DNA from: Liolophura sinensis | Lineage: Eukaryota > Mollusca > Polyplacophora > Chitonida > Chitonidae | Reading direction: 5' to 3' | DNA length: 64,000 nucleotides | NCBI RefSeq assembly: GCF_032854445.1 | Contig: NC_088304.1 | Location: 35,573,551 to 35,637,550 of the forward strand | Shown here: positions 11,805 to 22,897 of the stretch, one piece after another | Position numbering within the stretch: the first letter of the stretch is position 1 | How the letters are laid out: each line of letters begins with the position of its first letter | Notes under the pieces: model-generated | Seen by the model: only the letters and a program-made list of their open reading frames with translations | Database searches by the model: none | What the model was told of the DNA's origin: nothing | Made by a program: the position numbers and the translations under genes

Positions 11805-12166
11805 GGCCGCCTTAGTGGACAACTGGTTAGAGCGTCCGCCTCGAAGAGATTCCGGATCTAATCCGGGTTGGGTCATACCAAAGACTGTAAGAGTGGTACT
11901 TGTTGCGGACTCCCTTGGCGTTCAGCACTGACAGGTTGGAGCACTGAAGCAGGTCTGGTTCGCCCAGGGTCAGTATAACGTGACTGGGTGGGGTGTCATG
12001 TCTGCTCTCTTCAGTGTGATACTTCAGTGACGACAGGACTCTTGCGGCATGGACTCGCCCTGCCACAAGCAGACAAACAATATATAAACAAACCTAATGA
12101 CTCTTCGTCGCCATATGACTCAAAAATTAAGTATGACGTAAAACCCCAAGCATTCATTCATTCGTA
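11805..12166 (+). repeat. SINE-C, nearly full length
   Basis: The tRNA-like head GGCCGCCTTAGTGGACAACT holds an A-box-like stretch, and GGATCTAATCC takes the B-box position. The distinct middle contains GGGTCAGTATAACGTGACTG. The 3' end (CGTCGCCATATGACTC, then GACGTAAAACCCCAAGCATT and ATTC repeats) matches SINE-B. Confidence 0.8.
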
Positions 12167-12762
12167 CGTGCACGAACATGTATTATTGTTAAAATTCAGT
12201 AATATAGTTATTAAAATTTATACTGCGGTTCGCTTTATATCTTTCAGAATCTTTAAAACCACTGGAAATTTGTTCAGGTGCGCGTCTGAAAATTTCTGAA
12301 AGTCAATAATTTGTACGATTCTTGGCTTTAAAAATTTCCAGCTTTACCACTTTCTGCTACTACGCAGGGTTGTGATTTGAATCCACTACCTTTGGCACCA
12401 TGGCCTTCTACGACTAGACCCAACGGAAATTTCCGATAGCCGGTTGTAATCTCGGCGTTTGTGTATTTGTCTGTATGGCGAAGTATAGAGTGTTCTATTG
12501 AGGTGTGGATACGTGGAGAAGGGCCGTCTCTGGCGCATTTGGTCAAAGCGCCTGTTCTCTGTGACAGCGAAGCCCTTCATCAATGCAGTCGCGCGTTCAA
12601 ATGAAGTTCTCACTGCCATCACCGCGGTTTGAAATCTAGACTTTTTTCAAACACCTGACGAAAGGCGATAGTTGACATCAAACACTCGGATTTCCTCCAT
12701 CCGTAAATGTGATCTCGATAAGTAAAACATACTTAAATATAAACACGGCATTAAACACTGGT

Positions 12763-13301
12763 GCCACAAAGCACACCATGCAGTACTCATTAGTACCACA
12801 AATCACACCATCCAGTACTCATTAGTACCACAAACCACACCATGCAGTGCACACTAGTACCACAAATCACACCATGCAGTACTCAATAATACCACAAACT
12901 ACACCGTGGAGTATACATTGGTACCACAGATCACACCATGCGGTACACATTAGTACCACAAACCACACCATGAAGTACACACTGGTACCACAAATCACAC
13001 CATGCAGTACTCATTAATACAGCAAATTACACCGTACAGTCCACATTCGTAGCACAAATCACACCATACGGTACACATTGGTACCACAAACCACACCATG
13101 CAGTACATATTAGTACCACAAATCACACAATGCGTTACGCATTAGTACCACAAGGATCACCATGCAGTACTCATTAATACAACAAATCACACCGTGCAGC
13201 ACACATCAGTATCACAAGTCACGTCATGCAATACACATTAGTACCAGGAATCACACCATGCAGTACACATTAGTACCACAAGTCACGCCATGCAATACAC
13301 A
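12763..13301. repeat. 32-bp satellite, first block
   Basis: About 16 units of the form TACCACAAATCACACCATGC followed by AGTACACATTAG. A SINE-A interrupts the array at 13302 and it resumes at 13512. Confidence 0.9.
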
Positions 13302-13511
13302 TTTATTTATTTATTTATTGGATTGGTGTTTTAAGCCGTACTCAAGAATATTTCACCCATACGACGGCGGCCAGCATTATGGTGGGTGGAAACCGGGCAG
13401 AGCCCGGGAGAAACCCACGACCATCCGCAGGTTGCTGCAGGCCTTCCCACGTACGGCTGGAGAGGAAGCCAGCATGAGCTGGACTTGAACTCACAGCGAC
13501 CGCATTGGTGA
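13302..13511 (-). repeat. SINE-A inserted in the 32-bp satellite
   Basis: Antisense copy from TTATTTATTTATTGGATTGG through GGAAACCGGGCAGAGCCCGG to CTTGAACTCACAGCGACCGC. The tRNA head is mostly missing. GCAATACACA flanks both sides (13292-13301 and 13512-13521), consistent with a target-site duplication, though the host is itself repetitive. Confidence 0.9.
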
Positions 13512-13608
13512 GCAATACACACTGGTATCACAAATCACACAATGCGGTACACATTTGTAGCACAAATCACACCATACGGTACACACTGGTACCACAAACT
13601 GCACAGTG
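13512..13608. repeat. 32-bp satellite, second block
   Basis: Three more units of the same satellite continue after the SINE, ending at CACAAACTGCACAGTGAATG. Confidence 0.85.
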
Positions 13609-13699
13609 AATGGCTTATTTACTCGTAACTGTAACGCTGTAACACTGTAACGCTTTACCTTAAGCATCAACGTCCGTGGCAAATGTACATGTAAGTCGC

Positions 13700-13966
13700 A
13701 GTTTGGTTATTTGTGATCATTTGTAAACTAACACGCTGTCGTCTCCGCACCAGTTTTACTCTTTATGTTATTCTGGACTGAAGGCGTCACGTACCGGTAA
13801 CTCACATTTAACATCCACGGTGTTGGGGCGGTATTCAAGCACGTACATGAACAGTTAAAATAAAACCCTAACCGATATAAACTAAGAGGCCACATTTCAC
13901 CGGTTATTTGTGACCATTTGCAAACTAACACGCTGTCGTCTCCGCACCAGTTTTACTCTTTATGTA
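13700..13966 (+). repeat. two copies of an unassigned dispersed repeat (R150)
   Basis: The right parts of two copies (13706-13770 and 13900-13964) are nearly identical, including CACGCTGTCGTCTCCGCACC. The second copy also has the left part from TACATGAACAGTTAAAATAA. The family recurs at 14684, 17505, 22545, 30000, 38672 and 50396. I cannot name it. Confidence 0.65.
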
Positions 13967-14683
13967 TTTCATTTTGGCCGATGTTATTTTTTTCATTCTT
14001 TAAAACACTCATCGCATAACATTATCCACTCATTTATTTGGGACGCAAAGTGATCTTTCTGTAGAAGTTTGAACGAAGGGTTGCCATCTGGTGTCAATGT
14101 TCTGAACAATGTACACCATTTCTGGCCAATTAGCTGAATTAAGCTTCTTGACTTTGGTTGGAATTCCTCATAAACTGGTTTTTGATTTTGCGTTTTGGTT
14201 TTTTCTTTTGACTTTGGTGGGAATTCGGAGACAGATTTTTTGATAGTTGATTCTCAGGTAGGTGACACTTAGTTTACAGCATGCAGAATTTAATTCTGTA
14301 CCTCGCAAAAACATTACCGATATATTTATTTTTAATATTTTTTTCACAGGCCCTGAGCTCCACATATCAGATGTCCTGACTGAGGAAACAGCGGCTGTTG
14401 ACTACGCAATGTGTAAAGTACCTAAGCCGTTGTCTCCTCAAGTTCCATGCTGGTGTCCTATATTTTGTTCTGCATGCATAAATCAGAATTCTGTGGGCGG
14501 ACCCCGAAGCCTGATCTCGTCGCATTGATTTTATATGATTGTTTATCGCACGTAATGACAACACAGTATTTTGAGTAATTCAAGACCCTGAAGCTCTACA
14601 ATTTCATGTGATATATCTGCATTTGCATATTTGTACCTAACTCTTCTGAAGCCATGGTACTAGGGGGCGAACAAGCTGCTACT

Positions 14684-14835
14684 AATTATGTATTTACATG
14701 AACGGTTAGAAAGAAAGCTTGCGGTACATTGTCAAGAGGCCGAATTTTGCCTGTTACATGTGATCATTCACCGACTCTGACACTGTCGTCGCTGCTCTGT
14801 TTATACTCTTTATGCTGTTTTCTTGTAGTTTATAT
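14684..14835 (+). repeat. R150 copy
   Basis: TATTTACATGAACGGTTAGA, then GTCAAGAGGCCGAATTTTGC and ACACTGTCGTCGCTGCTCTG, ending in CTCTTTATGCTG. No TSD is obvious. Confidence 0.65.
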
Positions 14836-15056
14836 CTGACAGATTTATTCGACTAAAACACTAATAATCAGGGAGAAAAGCCTGCATCAAATCTGCGACA
14901 AAACAGCGACTGCATTACATTTCCAATTGCTCAAAAAAAAAACCATGACAAGGGACATAACTGGCAAGACATAGTACCAACGCTTACTTCCCCTGAATTA
15001 AAGATATAACGTGAGCAAGGCAAGATCAGTGTCTCTTAGACGAAATACTTTATTGA

Positions 15057-15313
15057 TTGATTTATTTATTTATTTATTTGTTTTACGCTGTACTCAAGAA
15101 TATTTCACTTATACGACGGCGGCCAGCATTATGGTGGGAGGGAACCGGACAGAGGCCACGGGAAACCCATGACCATCCGCGGGTTTCTGCAGACCTTCCC
15201 ACTTACGGCAGGGGAGGAAGCCAGCGTGAACTGAACTTGAACTCACAACGACAGCATTGGTGAGAGGCCTCTGGATCATTGTGCCGTGCTGGCGTGCTAA
15301 CCCCTCTGCCACA
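15057..15313 (-). repeat. SINE-A, near full length
   Basis: Antisense tail TTTATTTATTTATTTGTTTT, a well-preserved body and a partial tRNA-like head (GAGGCCTCTGGATCATTGTG to CCCCTCTGCCACAGACG). No clear TSD. Confidence 0.85.
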
Positions 15314-16042
15314 GACGTCACTTGTTAAACCAAATACGTTAAGCTAGCAGACGGATAGGGAACGTGACAAAGACAATAACAATATTGTCAATGTTAATGT
15401 GAGATATCCAGTTTTCTTATATATTCACCATAGACTTGTATTACATATCCGCTACAACTTCCTGTCAAATATCATGGTGCACAACATTTCCGCCTCCTCC
15501 CAAAGGCCGGGGTAATAATAGCACGATTGGAATCCACATTATGTAGTTGAGAAAGCGCCGAGTCGTTTTTTCCTGGATAAAGATGCCTAAATACCCCAAC
15601 TGATATTTAAGACAAAAATCACCTACTTCGTGATGTTCAGTGGCTAAAACGTTGTTGTGGAAAATTATTTTCAAATTGAAGGATGCATGGCGTTTTATTT
15701 AAGCTTGAGGTTGGGTATTGTTTTTAAATATTCATCAAATTTGGGGGAATCATTTGATTTATTCATATAGCGTTGTGAATTTTCCAGCATGAGGCAGATT
15801 GTATTGTTTGTCAAAAATCCGTGATCGAATATTGTGATGCTAATTTTATTAACAGGGAATTTGAATTTGAACTAGAGGAGTTGACGGCCTTAACTGTCTG
15901 GATACGTCGTTTACTTTCCTTGTCCAATATCATGTGACTGATGTCTGTATTTACCTAGCAGAATAATGCTTATTTATTGCAATTCAAAGACATCTCTAGA
16001 CGCTTGATGGTCTGAAATCCCTGTACAAACAAATCGCCTTTG
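15314..16042. other. intergenic DNA without recognised features
   Basis: No repeat, RNA gene or convincing ORF is seen. Confidence 0.4.
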
Positions 16043-16055
16043 TCGAATGCCATAA

Positions 16056-16331
16056 GGGGCCTCCGTGGCTCAGTCGGTTAGCGCGCTAGCGCAGCGTAAT
16101 GACCCAGGAGCCTCTCACCAATGCGGTCGCTGTGAGTTCAAGTCCAGCTCATGCTGGCTTCCTCTCCGGCCGTAAGTGGGAAGGTTTGCCAGCAACCTGC
16201 GGATGGTCGTGGGTTTCCCCCGGGCTGTGCCCGGTTTCCACCCACCATAATGCTGGCCGCCGTCGTATAAGTGAAATATTCTTGAGTACGGCGTAAAACA
16301 CCAATCAAAAAAAAAAAAAAAAAAAAAAAAA
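16056..16331 (+). repeat. SINE-A, full-length reference copy
   Basis: The best copy in the window. The tRNA-derived head GGCCTCCGTGGCTCAGTCGG contains a pol III A-box, and GAGTTCAAGTCC is a B-box. The body has TTCCCCCGGGCTGTGCCCGG and a tail of GTAAAACACCAATC plus about 20 A. Exact 13-bp TSDs TCGAATGCCATAA flank it at 16043-16055 and 16332-16344, which marks it as one of the younger insertions. Confidence 0.95.
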
Positions 16332-16799
16332 TCGAATGCCATAATGAGTAACTAATAACAAACATTTATCTCGAGTGGCAATTCAGAAAAATAGGAGCAA
16401 CCCAAGCCAAATGTTACACCGTATACCACGGGGCAATCCGTATATAACTTGAACTGTGATAATGTATATGATGCTATACAACGATATATCCAGATGTAAA
16501 TCAGACACTGACAACAGCGATGGAAATTTGGCTCGAGTTTTCTACCAGTCAGGTCTCTGTGACGTTCGAAAAATTTGAGGTCCCGAGTACCCTTTACAAA
16601 TTGCTCACTCCCGATATTGTGTAAAAACCGTTCTAGTATTGCACTGTCTTGTTCAAACCAGATAAATGAATGTGTGTCATGAAGCCTTTTGTCAGAACAT
16701 AAATTTATAACATCTATGTAAAATCAATTTTCAAAATTCTTCAGCAAGGCACCAAATAGATTCTTCAACGGAAAGCCCAAAAGAGGCTGATAAAAAACA

Positions 16800-17188
16800 A
16801 AAGTCATGGCATAACGATAAAAGCCATGGCATAACGATGAAGGCCATGGTATAACGATAAAAGCCACGGCATAACGACAAAAGCCATGGCATAACGATAA
16901 ACGCCATGGCATAACGATAAACTCCACGGCATAATGATAAAAGCAATGGTATAACGATAAAACCCACGGCATAACGATAAAAGCCACGGCATAATGATAA
17001 AAGCCATGGTATAACGATAAAACCCACGGCAAAACGATAAAAGCCACAGCATAAGGATAAAAGCCATGGCATAGCGATAAAAGACATGGCATAAGGATAA
17101 AAGCCACGGCATAACGATAAAAGCCACGGCATAAAGATAAAAGCCATGGCATAACGATAAAAGCCATAGCATAACGATAAAAGCTATA
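16800..17188. repeat. 20-bp satellite, about 19 units
   Basis: Units read GCCATGGCATAACGATAAAA with few changes. Because 20 is not a multiple of 3, every minus-strand frame cycles through the same 20-residue peptide. All three frames stay open for 138-171 codons without this meaning a gene. Confidence 0.92.
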
Positions 17189-17504
17189 TGTTCTCTTTGG
17201 GAAAATTGACTTTTGCAGTAACCTGAAAGGTTAAAGTAAAAAAACGGAAAACGAATAAAAAACGCTATTGTGATCACATTAGTAAATGTCGTCATTCTGA
17301 GGCAAAGTTGCAAACTCACGAAGTATATAAAACATTAATGAAGAGATAAAATTTGCACAAATAATAAAACAATTAAACTCGGATCACGTTAACGAATCGA
17401 CTCATTGGCGATAGTATCGCCTTATGGCATAAAACAATTTCGGAATAATTATCACACATTGAAGCAAACAGGTTTCGTTTTGGTCACTGTTTAATTACTA
17501 CTCT

Positions 17505-17670
17505 TTATGCATTTACATGAACAGTTAGAATAAAATCCTAGCAGAGGTAGATTGACAAGAGAGAGTTGACAAGCTGCTCTGGTCTCACTCTATGGTGTAC
17601 ATCTATCACACTGTCATGACAGCTCTAGTTTTACTATCTATGCTGTACGTCTTTAATTATATCAGGCTGT
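17505..17670 (+). repeat. R150 copy
   Basis: TATGCATTTACATGAACAGT, then GGTAGATTGACAAGAGAG and TTTTACTATCTATGCTGTAC. The middle is rearranged relative to other copies. Confidence 0.6.
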
Positions 17671-18179
17671 TTACAGGACTACATGTTTATTCATTCGCGA
17701 CTGTGTTTCCTTGTACATGTAGCATATTATATTTAGGGATGTCTCACTGCAATGCCATGCTGGTGACACTATACGTGACTTACTATATTCAAATGAAGTT
17801 CCGCTTTTTTTTAAAGTGACACATTTTGCTTGAACCTGGCAGAATCATCAACCTTATAGAGCCGCATCGGAGTATTGTTGCTATGTTTCGCCCTATCAGA
17901 AAAATTGAGTGCTTGGCATAACCGGTAACATTAAGAGCAATACATTACTTAAGTTATAGTATTATGCACGCACTCCTGAACCACTTGAATATTACATGAA
18001 GGCGTGGAAGACTTCAAATATGCCCCATGGCTACAGCTCATTTCCAAACAACTAAGGACACGTTTAGTCATTTCAAACAGGTCCTCTTATATGAAGCCAC
18101 TAGAATTTCAACGCTTTGTAGTGGTCAAATACACAACAAATGTCTTTTTTAAGAAAATCTGAGATAATTAGCATGCACT

Positions 18180-18670
18180 TTCTGTAAATTCTCAAGGATA
18201 TCCCAAATGTTATTTTATGATTTTCCTCTCGCGGGTAGTCTCTTGGGTAAATGTTACCGCGCAAGCATTTTACGATTTTTCTCTCCAAGAATTCTCAAAA
18301 CAATAAACCGCAATGCTGATTTACAATTTTTTGTCTCGATTAAGTCTAAGGCACATTCTAAAGGTGATTTTGCAATTGGTTATCCCAGATAATGAACAGT
18401 CAAATATCAAACGCTGTTTTAATATTCGATCTCAGGGATAATTTTCAAACATCTCACAAATGCTATTTTACACTATATTTCGAATAATTATAAGTCAGAA
18501 ATATGTTACTAGGCCCATATAGTTATTTAGCTCGCATAGTTATCCGTGCTATATTAAGATTCCTTTTCTGATTAATTATCAGGAATATTCCACATGCCAT
18601 TCTACAATGATTATCTCGGAGAGTTATCTGATGACCTTTTAAGGCTCTTTCTCACGGATAATTCTCAGAC
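18180..18670. repeat. degenerate tandem repeat abutting the K2P-2 stop codon
   Basis: About six diverged units of roughly 60-80 bp share ATGCTATTTTACGATTTT-like and TCTCNNGGATAATTCTCA-like blocks. The last block, CTCACGGATAATTCTCAG at 18651-18668, is inside the final coding bases of K2P-2. Confidence 0.5.
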
Positions 18671-19381
18671 ACAGGCCCACGCGTCGACAAGTATGTCTAA
18701 CCTGTTCTTGCATCAGGTCAAACGACATGGCGAGAAGGGCCAGCCCAAACAATAGATACAACGCGCACAACACTTGCTTCTCCTGACTCGACCAGGATTG
18801 TAGGCTGCTCCCAGGAACGACATCACCGAATCCTATGGTACTGAGAGTAATAAAACAGAAATATGATCCAGTCAAGAAGTCCCAGTCTTCTTCCCAGAGC
18901 GTAAACAACAGAGAGCCCAGTAAAACATAGCCTACCATAATAGCTATGGTGACGATCACTGGCACCCGAGTGGTCTCTTTGACGGGCGATGGGGGTTTAA
19001 CGGAAGGTGCTTCAGCGTCGGTGGTAAAAACTTCCATTTCCGCTTCAGGTTTGTCGGAGGTAAAGTCTCTCGCTTCAGGTTTGTCAGAGGTAAAACCTCT
19101 CGCTTCAGTCTCCGGCACCTCGGGGTTATCTCCCCTACAACAGCCACAACCCTGTGATTTTTTCACGGGTTTCTTCTGAATGGAAGAAACCTTCCGGAGA
19201 TGCTGTCGTTTGTATCCACGACACAGGCCACATATTATTCTGCCATAAAGGAACTTGAAACACTTGCCGAGGGACTCACCGATATTGGAAAGGCAAAGGA
19301 GAGTTAGAGGTATTCCAATGAGGGCGTAGAAAATAGTAGCTGCCCTGCCCCAGGCAGTCTTAGGTGTGATATGACCGTACC
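18639..19381 (-). CDS. K2P-2 potassium channel, coding exon 2
   Basis: Encodes residues 164-410 after the acceptor CTCTGCTCAG. Filter 1 is TTIGYGHITP: a histidine (His167) follows GYG directly, the position of the external pH-sensing histidine in TASK-1/TASK-3. TM2 is about 177-200. The M2-M3 linker is about 100 residues long with a GCGCC cluster (242-245) and three tandem 10-residue repeats of the type EARxFTSDKP (256-285). TM3 is about 303-325, filter 2 TIGFGD is at 345-350, and TM4 is about 367-390. The short tail ends LRIIREKEP. It is closest in the window to K2P-3; the two share long runs in TM3, pore 2 and TM4. The last coding bases share a motif with a degenerate repeat lying just beyond the stop codon. 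Confidence 0.92.
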
Positions 19382-20120
19382 CTGAGCAGAGAATAAGCAT
19401 TGTGTTAGACCAGTTACATGACAACTACTCAAGAACACGGATAGACGAGCACTTAATATTGCGCTCAACAATAAGTGCAAACCTAGAGACTAAATGTTGT
19501 TACTTTTCGTTAAAGTTAAAACATTCAATTCAATATGGAGTAACTTCAGAGCTAGGATTAAATATTAAATGGGATTAAAATAAGCATAGCTAGAACGAAA
19601 CCTTAAGTGGGGTCAAACTGTAACGTCACCGTATACGTGAAGGGAGATTATCAATTTCACATTGTTCATGTTTACTTGATGTAAATTGCATTACTATGTA
19701 CCTTTGATTTTTTGCATAGTGCAGATAATTATGGATATTTGCTATTCATTTCTAACGGATAATTTTTTTCTTTGCATGAATGTGTAATGTGAATAACCCT
19801 AAAAATGATATAGGTATACAGCTTAAAACTAGCAGTTATAATATTAGACGATTTAAGACGATGTCATATAAAATAAGCAGTCAACGGTTTTCATTGATGC
19901 CCAATAATGGCGGAATATTTTCCGTTTGAAATAAACCGGTTTTTCATATTAACCACCGTCTTGACGATTTCGGAGCAAACCGGAGAAGTAGTACTCATGT
20001 ATTACAAGAAAAAAATGGACTGTTCGATTTGGGTCCAAGGCGTCATTGTGTGGTAAAAGGTACCTCACTTGCCTTGAAATTGTTTCATAAAACAATTAAT
20101 GCAAAAGGAAAAACGCATAC
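19382..20120 (-). other. intron of K2P-2
   Basis: A 739 bp intron at the same codon and phase as in the neighbouring genes. It is AT-rich and I see no repeat or exon in it. Confidence 0.85.
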
Positions 20121-20610
20121 CAATCGTCGTTATGGTCGTAACGGAGTAGAGTAATGCTCCAGTAAACGTCCATTGGATGTCGTCCCCAGATTCTGTCCCG
20201 TCCCAGCCATCCTCCCTCACGGCCGAGTAGATCTCCGTCTGGAAGGCGATGAACGAGTCCTCAGCTGCCCTCATCCACGCGGATTTATGAAATACGTTCA
20301 ACCTCTCGGTGGCGTCCCACAACTCATCTATGTGCTTGGAGCGGATTTTGCCGATGACAGATTTCTGTCGGATTTCCTCGCCAACCTCTAACGCGGAGAA
20401 TAACCAGCCTCCAAGAAGAGAGTATCCGATCACCATCGCCGTCAGAGCAACATGTGTTAGCAAAAACAGCAGAAAGTTTGAGCAACATTGCCGAACTTTA
20501 TCTCCAGTACAACACTTTTGCCGTTGATCTCTGTAGGCAGGGGCCATATTGTAAGTTAAATTTGAATCACGAGATATGGAAGTTTTTGTGCCAAGTTTGT
20601 CTAGAGACAT
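20121..20610 (-). CDS. K2P-2 potassium channel, coding exon 1
   Basis: First coding exon of the second tandem K2P gene, encoding residues 1-163 plus the first base of Gly164. The cytoplasmic N-terminus is about 45 residues long and contains paired cysteines (CC at 33-34 and 42-43). TM1 is about 46-72 (LTHVALTAMVIGYSLLGG). The cap has no cysteine. It shares the pattern GWDGTESGDDxQWTF before the pore with K2P-3. The ATG at 20610 has A at -3 and an in-frame TAA upstream. A second in-frame ATG (Met22) could also serve. The donor at 20120 is GTATGC, a less consensus site than in the other two genes. The exon ends in phase 1 inside the filter glycine codon, exactly as in its neighbours. Confidence 0.9.
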
Positions 20611-20639
20611 TTTAAGCAACACGTGCAAAACCTCGGTAA

Positions 20640-21344
20640 ATTACTAATTCCGTCAACGAGTTCCCTTTGCTGGTACGTTTTTGCCACGAAATCATGCTAC
20701 ACAATCCGGAAACAACCTGACCTTTCCCCCGAACGATCACGTGGTTTGGTTAATTACGTCTCTGGTAATAACCTTATTAAGTGAGAAGAACAGCGACTAC
20801 CAAAGGTCAACTTCAGCAGGCTCCATAGCCAGGAAAATGAGGCGTAACAGTACTTTACAGTAATTAGTGTTCTGACAGTATGGAGCGATTATGGCTGATT
20901 ATATACTTTACAGCGCTATCCAGAACAAGGATTATGACCGATGTCCTCTGTAATTTTATCACACACACGTTGAAGAAACGTGAAAGACCATATTTTCCCA
21001 CGATACAAAAAGGCCTTGAAAGTTGGTGAAAGCATTTATCAGTTACTCGCGAAAGGTGGATGGTTTACTTCGAGTACGGTGGATTCCACTGCTCATGAAA
21101 CTGACGACAATAGTATATGTCAGATAGTCTGAATCCCTAGTAAAGCACCAAATTAGTCAGTGAATAGAAGAAATAAAGGCAGAGACAGATGTTAGATGAG
21201 AGTTTGTACCGATGAAAATTTTGATTATTGAGCTCTACCTTCCTTTTACTACGAAACGGATGAATGGGTGAAGTTGGTCACTTACACTCGTGCAATCTCG
21301 AAGACATTAATGGACGCAGTGTACAACCTCTTCTCAAAGATTAA
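20640..21344. other. upstream flank of K2P-2
   Basis: The K2P-2 promoter should lie here. I see no clear TATA box, CpG-rich island or repeat. Confidence 0.4.
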
Positions 21345-22302
21345 TATTGTCGATGGAAAATTCCTTAATATTGTCGATTGGAAATTCTTCAATATTGTCG
21401 ATGGGAAATTCTTCAATATTGTCGATGAGAATTTCCTTAAGATTGTCGGTAGGAAATTCCTTAATATTGCCGATGAGAAATTCTTTAATATTGTCGATGA
21501 GAAATTCCTCAATATTGTCCGTGAAAAATTCCTCAATATTGGCCATAAGAAATTCCTTAATATTGTCGATGAGAAATTCCTTAATATTGTCGATGAGAAA
21601 TTCCTCAATATTGCCGATGAGAAATTCCTTAATATTGTCGATGAGAAGTTCCTTAATATTTTGTCTATGGGAAATTCCGTAATATTGCCGATGAGAAATT
21701 CTTTAATATTGTTGATGAGAAATTCCTCGATATTGTCCATGAGAAATTCCTTAATATTGGCCATAAGAAATTCCTTAATATTGTCGATGAGAAATTCCTT
21801 AATATTGTCGATGAGAAATTCATAAATATTGTCAATGAAAAATGACAAATTCCCCAATATTGCCGATGAGAAATTCCTTAATTTTGTCCATGAGAAATTC
21901 CTTAATATTTTGTCGATGGGAAATTCCTTAATATTGTTAATGAGAAATTCTTTAATATTGTTGATGGGAAATTCCTCAATATTGCCGATGAGAAATCCCT
22001 CAAAATTGTCGATGAGAAATTCCTCAATATTGTCGATGAGAAATTCCTAAATTTTGTCCATGAAAAATTCCTCAATATTGTCCATGAGAAATTCCTTAAT
22101 AATGTCCATGAGAAATTCCTTAATATTGTCGATGAGAAATTCCTAAATACATGTATTATCCATGAGAAATGAGAAATTCCTTAATAATGTCCATGAGAAA
22201 TTCCTAAATATTGTCAATGAGAAATGACAAATTCCTCAATATTGCCGATGAGAAATTCTTTAATATTGTCCATGAGAAGTTCCTTAATATTGTCGAACAT
22301 AT
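21345..22302. repeat. 24-bp satellite, about 40 units
   Basis: Units read AATTCCTTAATATTGTCGAT plus GAGA, with variants carrying TTGCCGAT, TTGTCCAT or TTTTGTC. The period is 8 codons, so long repeat-peptide ORFs appear on both strands (185-191 codons). Rare one- or two-base insertions shift the register near 21660, 21840, 21910 and 22160. Confidence 0.92.
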
Positions 22303-22544
22303 CCCATAAACCCACAGGTTTGTGACCATCTTATTTACATATGCTGTATTACGCCTGGTGACCAGTGCTGAGCAATATCGTTACACATGACTCTATAATC
22401 GACGGTGTGGTTGACATGCAAAGCAGTTTAGCTGGCGTCAGTTATAGTAGCCAAAGCTTGGTGCCTGCACAGAAGTAAGGAGACCGATTTATTTATATCA
22501 GTGAGAGCCGGTGCAACAGGTCGGGAGCTTGGAAGTTTTTCTCT

Positions 22545-22722
22545 CTAATTCTAAACAGGCATTCACTATAACTGAAGACGCACAGCATAGAGATTAAAAC
22601 CGGAGCAGTGATTTACCTGGTCAATGGTCACACGAAACCGGTTAATTACGGCCTCTTGTCAATTTGCCTCAGTCAGGGTTTTTTTTTTCTAACGGTTCAT
22701 GTAAATGCATAAATAGTAGCAA
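22545..22722 (-). repeat. R150 copy
   Basis: In antisense: AGCATAGAGATTAAAACCGG, then CGGCCTCTTGTCAATTTGCC and TAACGGTTCATGTAAATGCA. This is one of the most complete copies. Confidence 0.65.
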
Positions 22723-22897
22723 TTTAATTTACGTGCCTTCAACCACCATGGATCAAGACATCCTTGCCACACGTAATATTATCCCACACTTTTTATCACT
22801 ATAAAATAGAGTTGATGAGATCATTTTCAAAGGCAATTAAACAACGGACACAAACTTTATCAATTGTGATAATATATTTTGTGTTGTCCTTCAAACA

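Noticed and set aside
12763-13608. CRISPR-like array of regular repeats
   Set aside because: Units are contiguous with no unique spacers, in a eukaryotic context; it is a satellite. The same applies to 10080-10570 and 37154-37323.
16056-16130. tRNA gene
   Set aside because: A- and B-box sequences belong to the SINE-A head, which does not fold as an intact tRNA and continues into SINE body and tail. The same applies to SINE-B heads at 32142, 52260 and 55416.
16724-17319. Three overlapping hydrophobic ORFs of 138-171 codons on the minus strand
   Set aside because: They are the 20-bp satellite read in three frames; no start context or non-repeat domain supports a gene.
21268-21857. ORFs of 185 and 191 codons on opposite strands
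   Set aside because: Produced by the 24-bp satellite, whose unit lacks stops in several frames.
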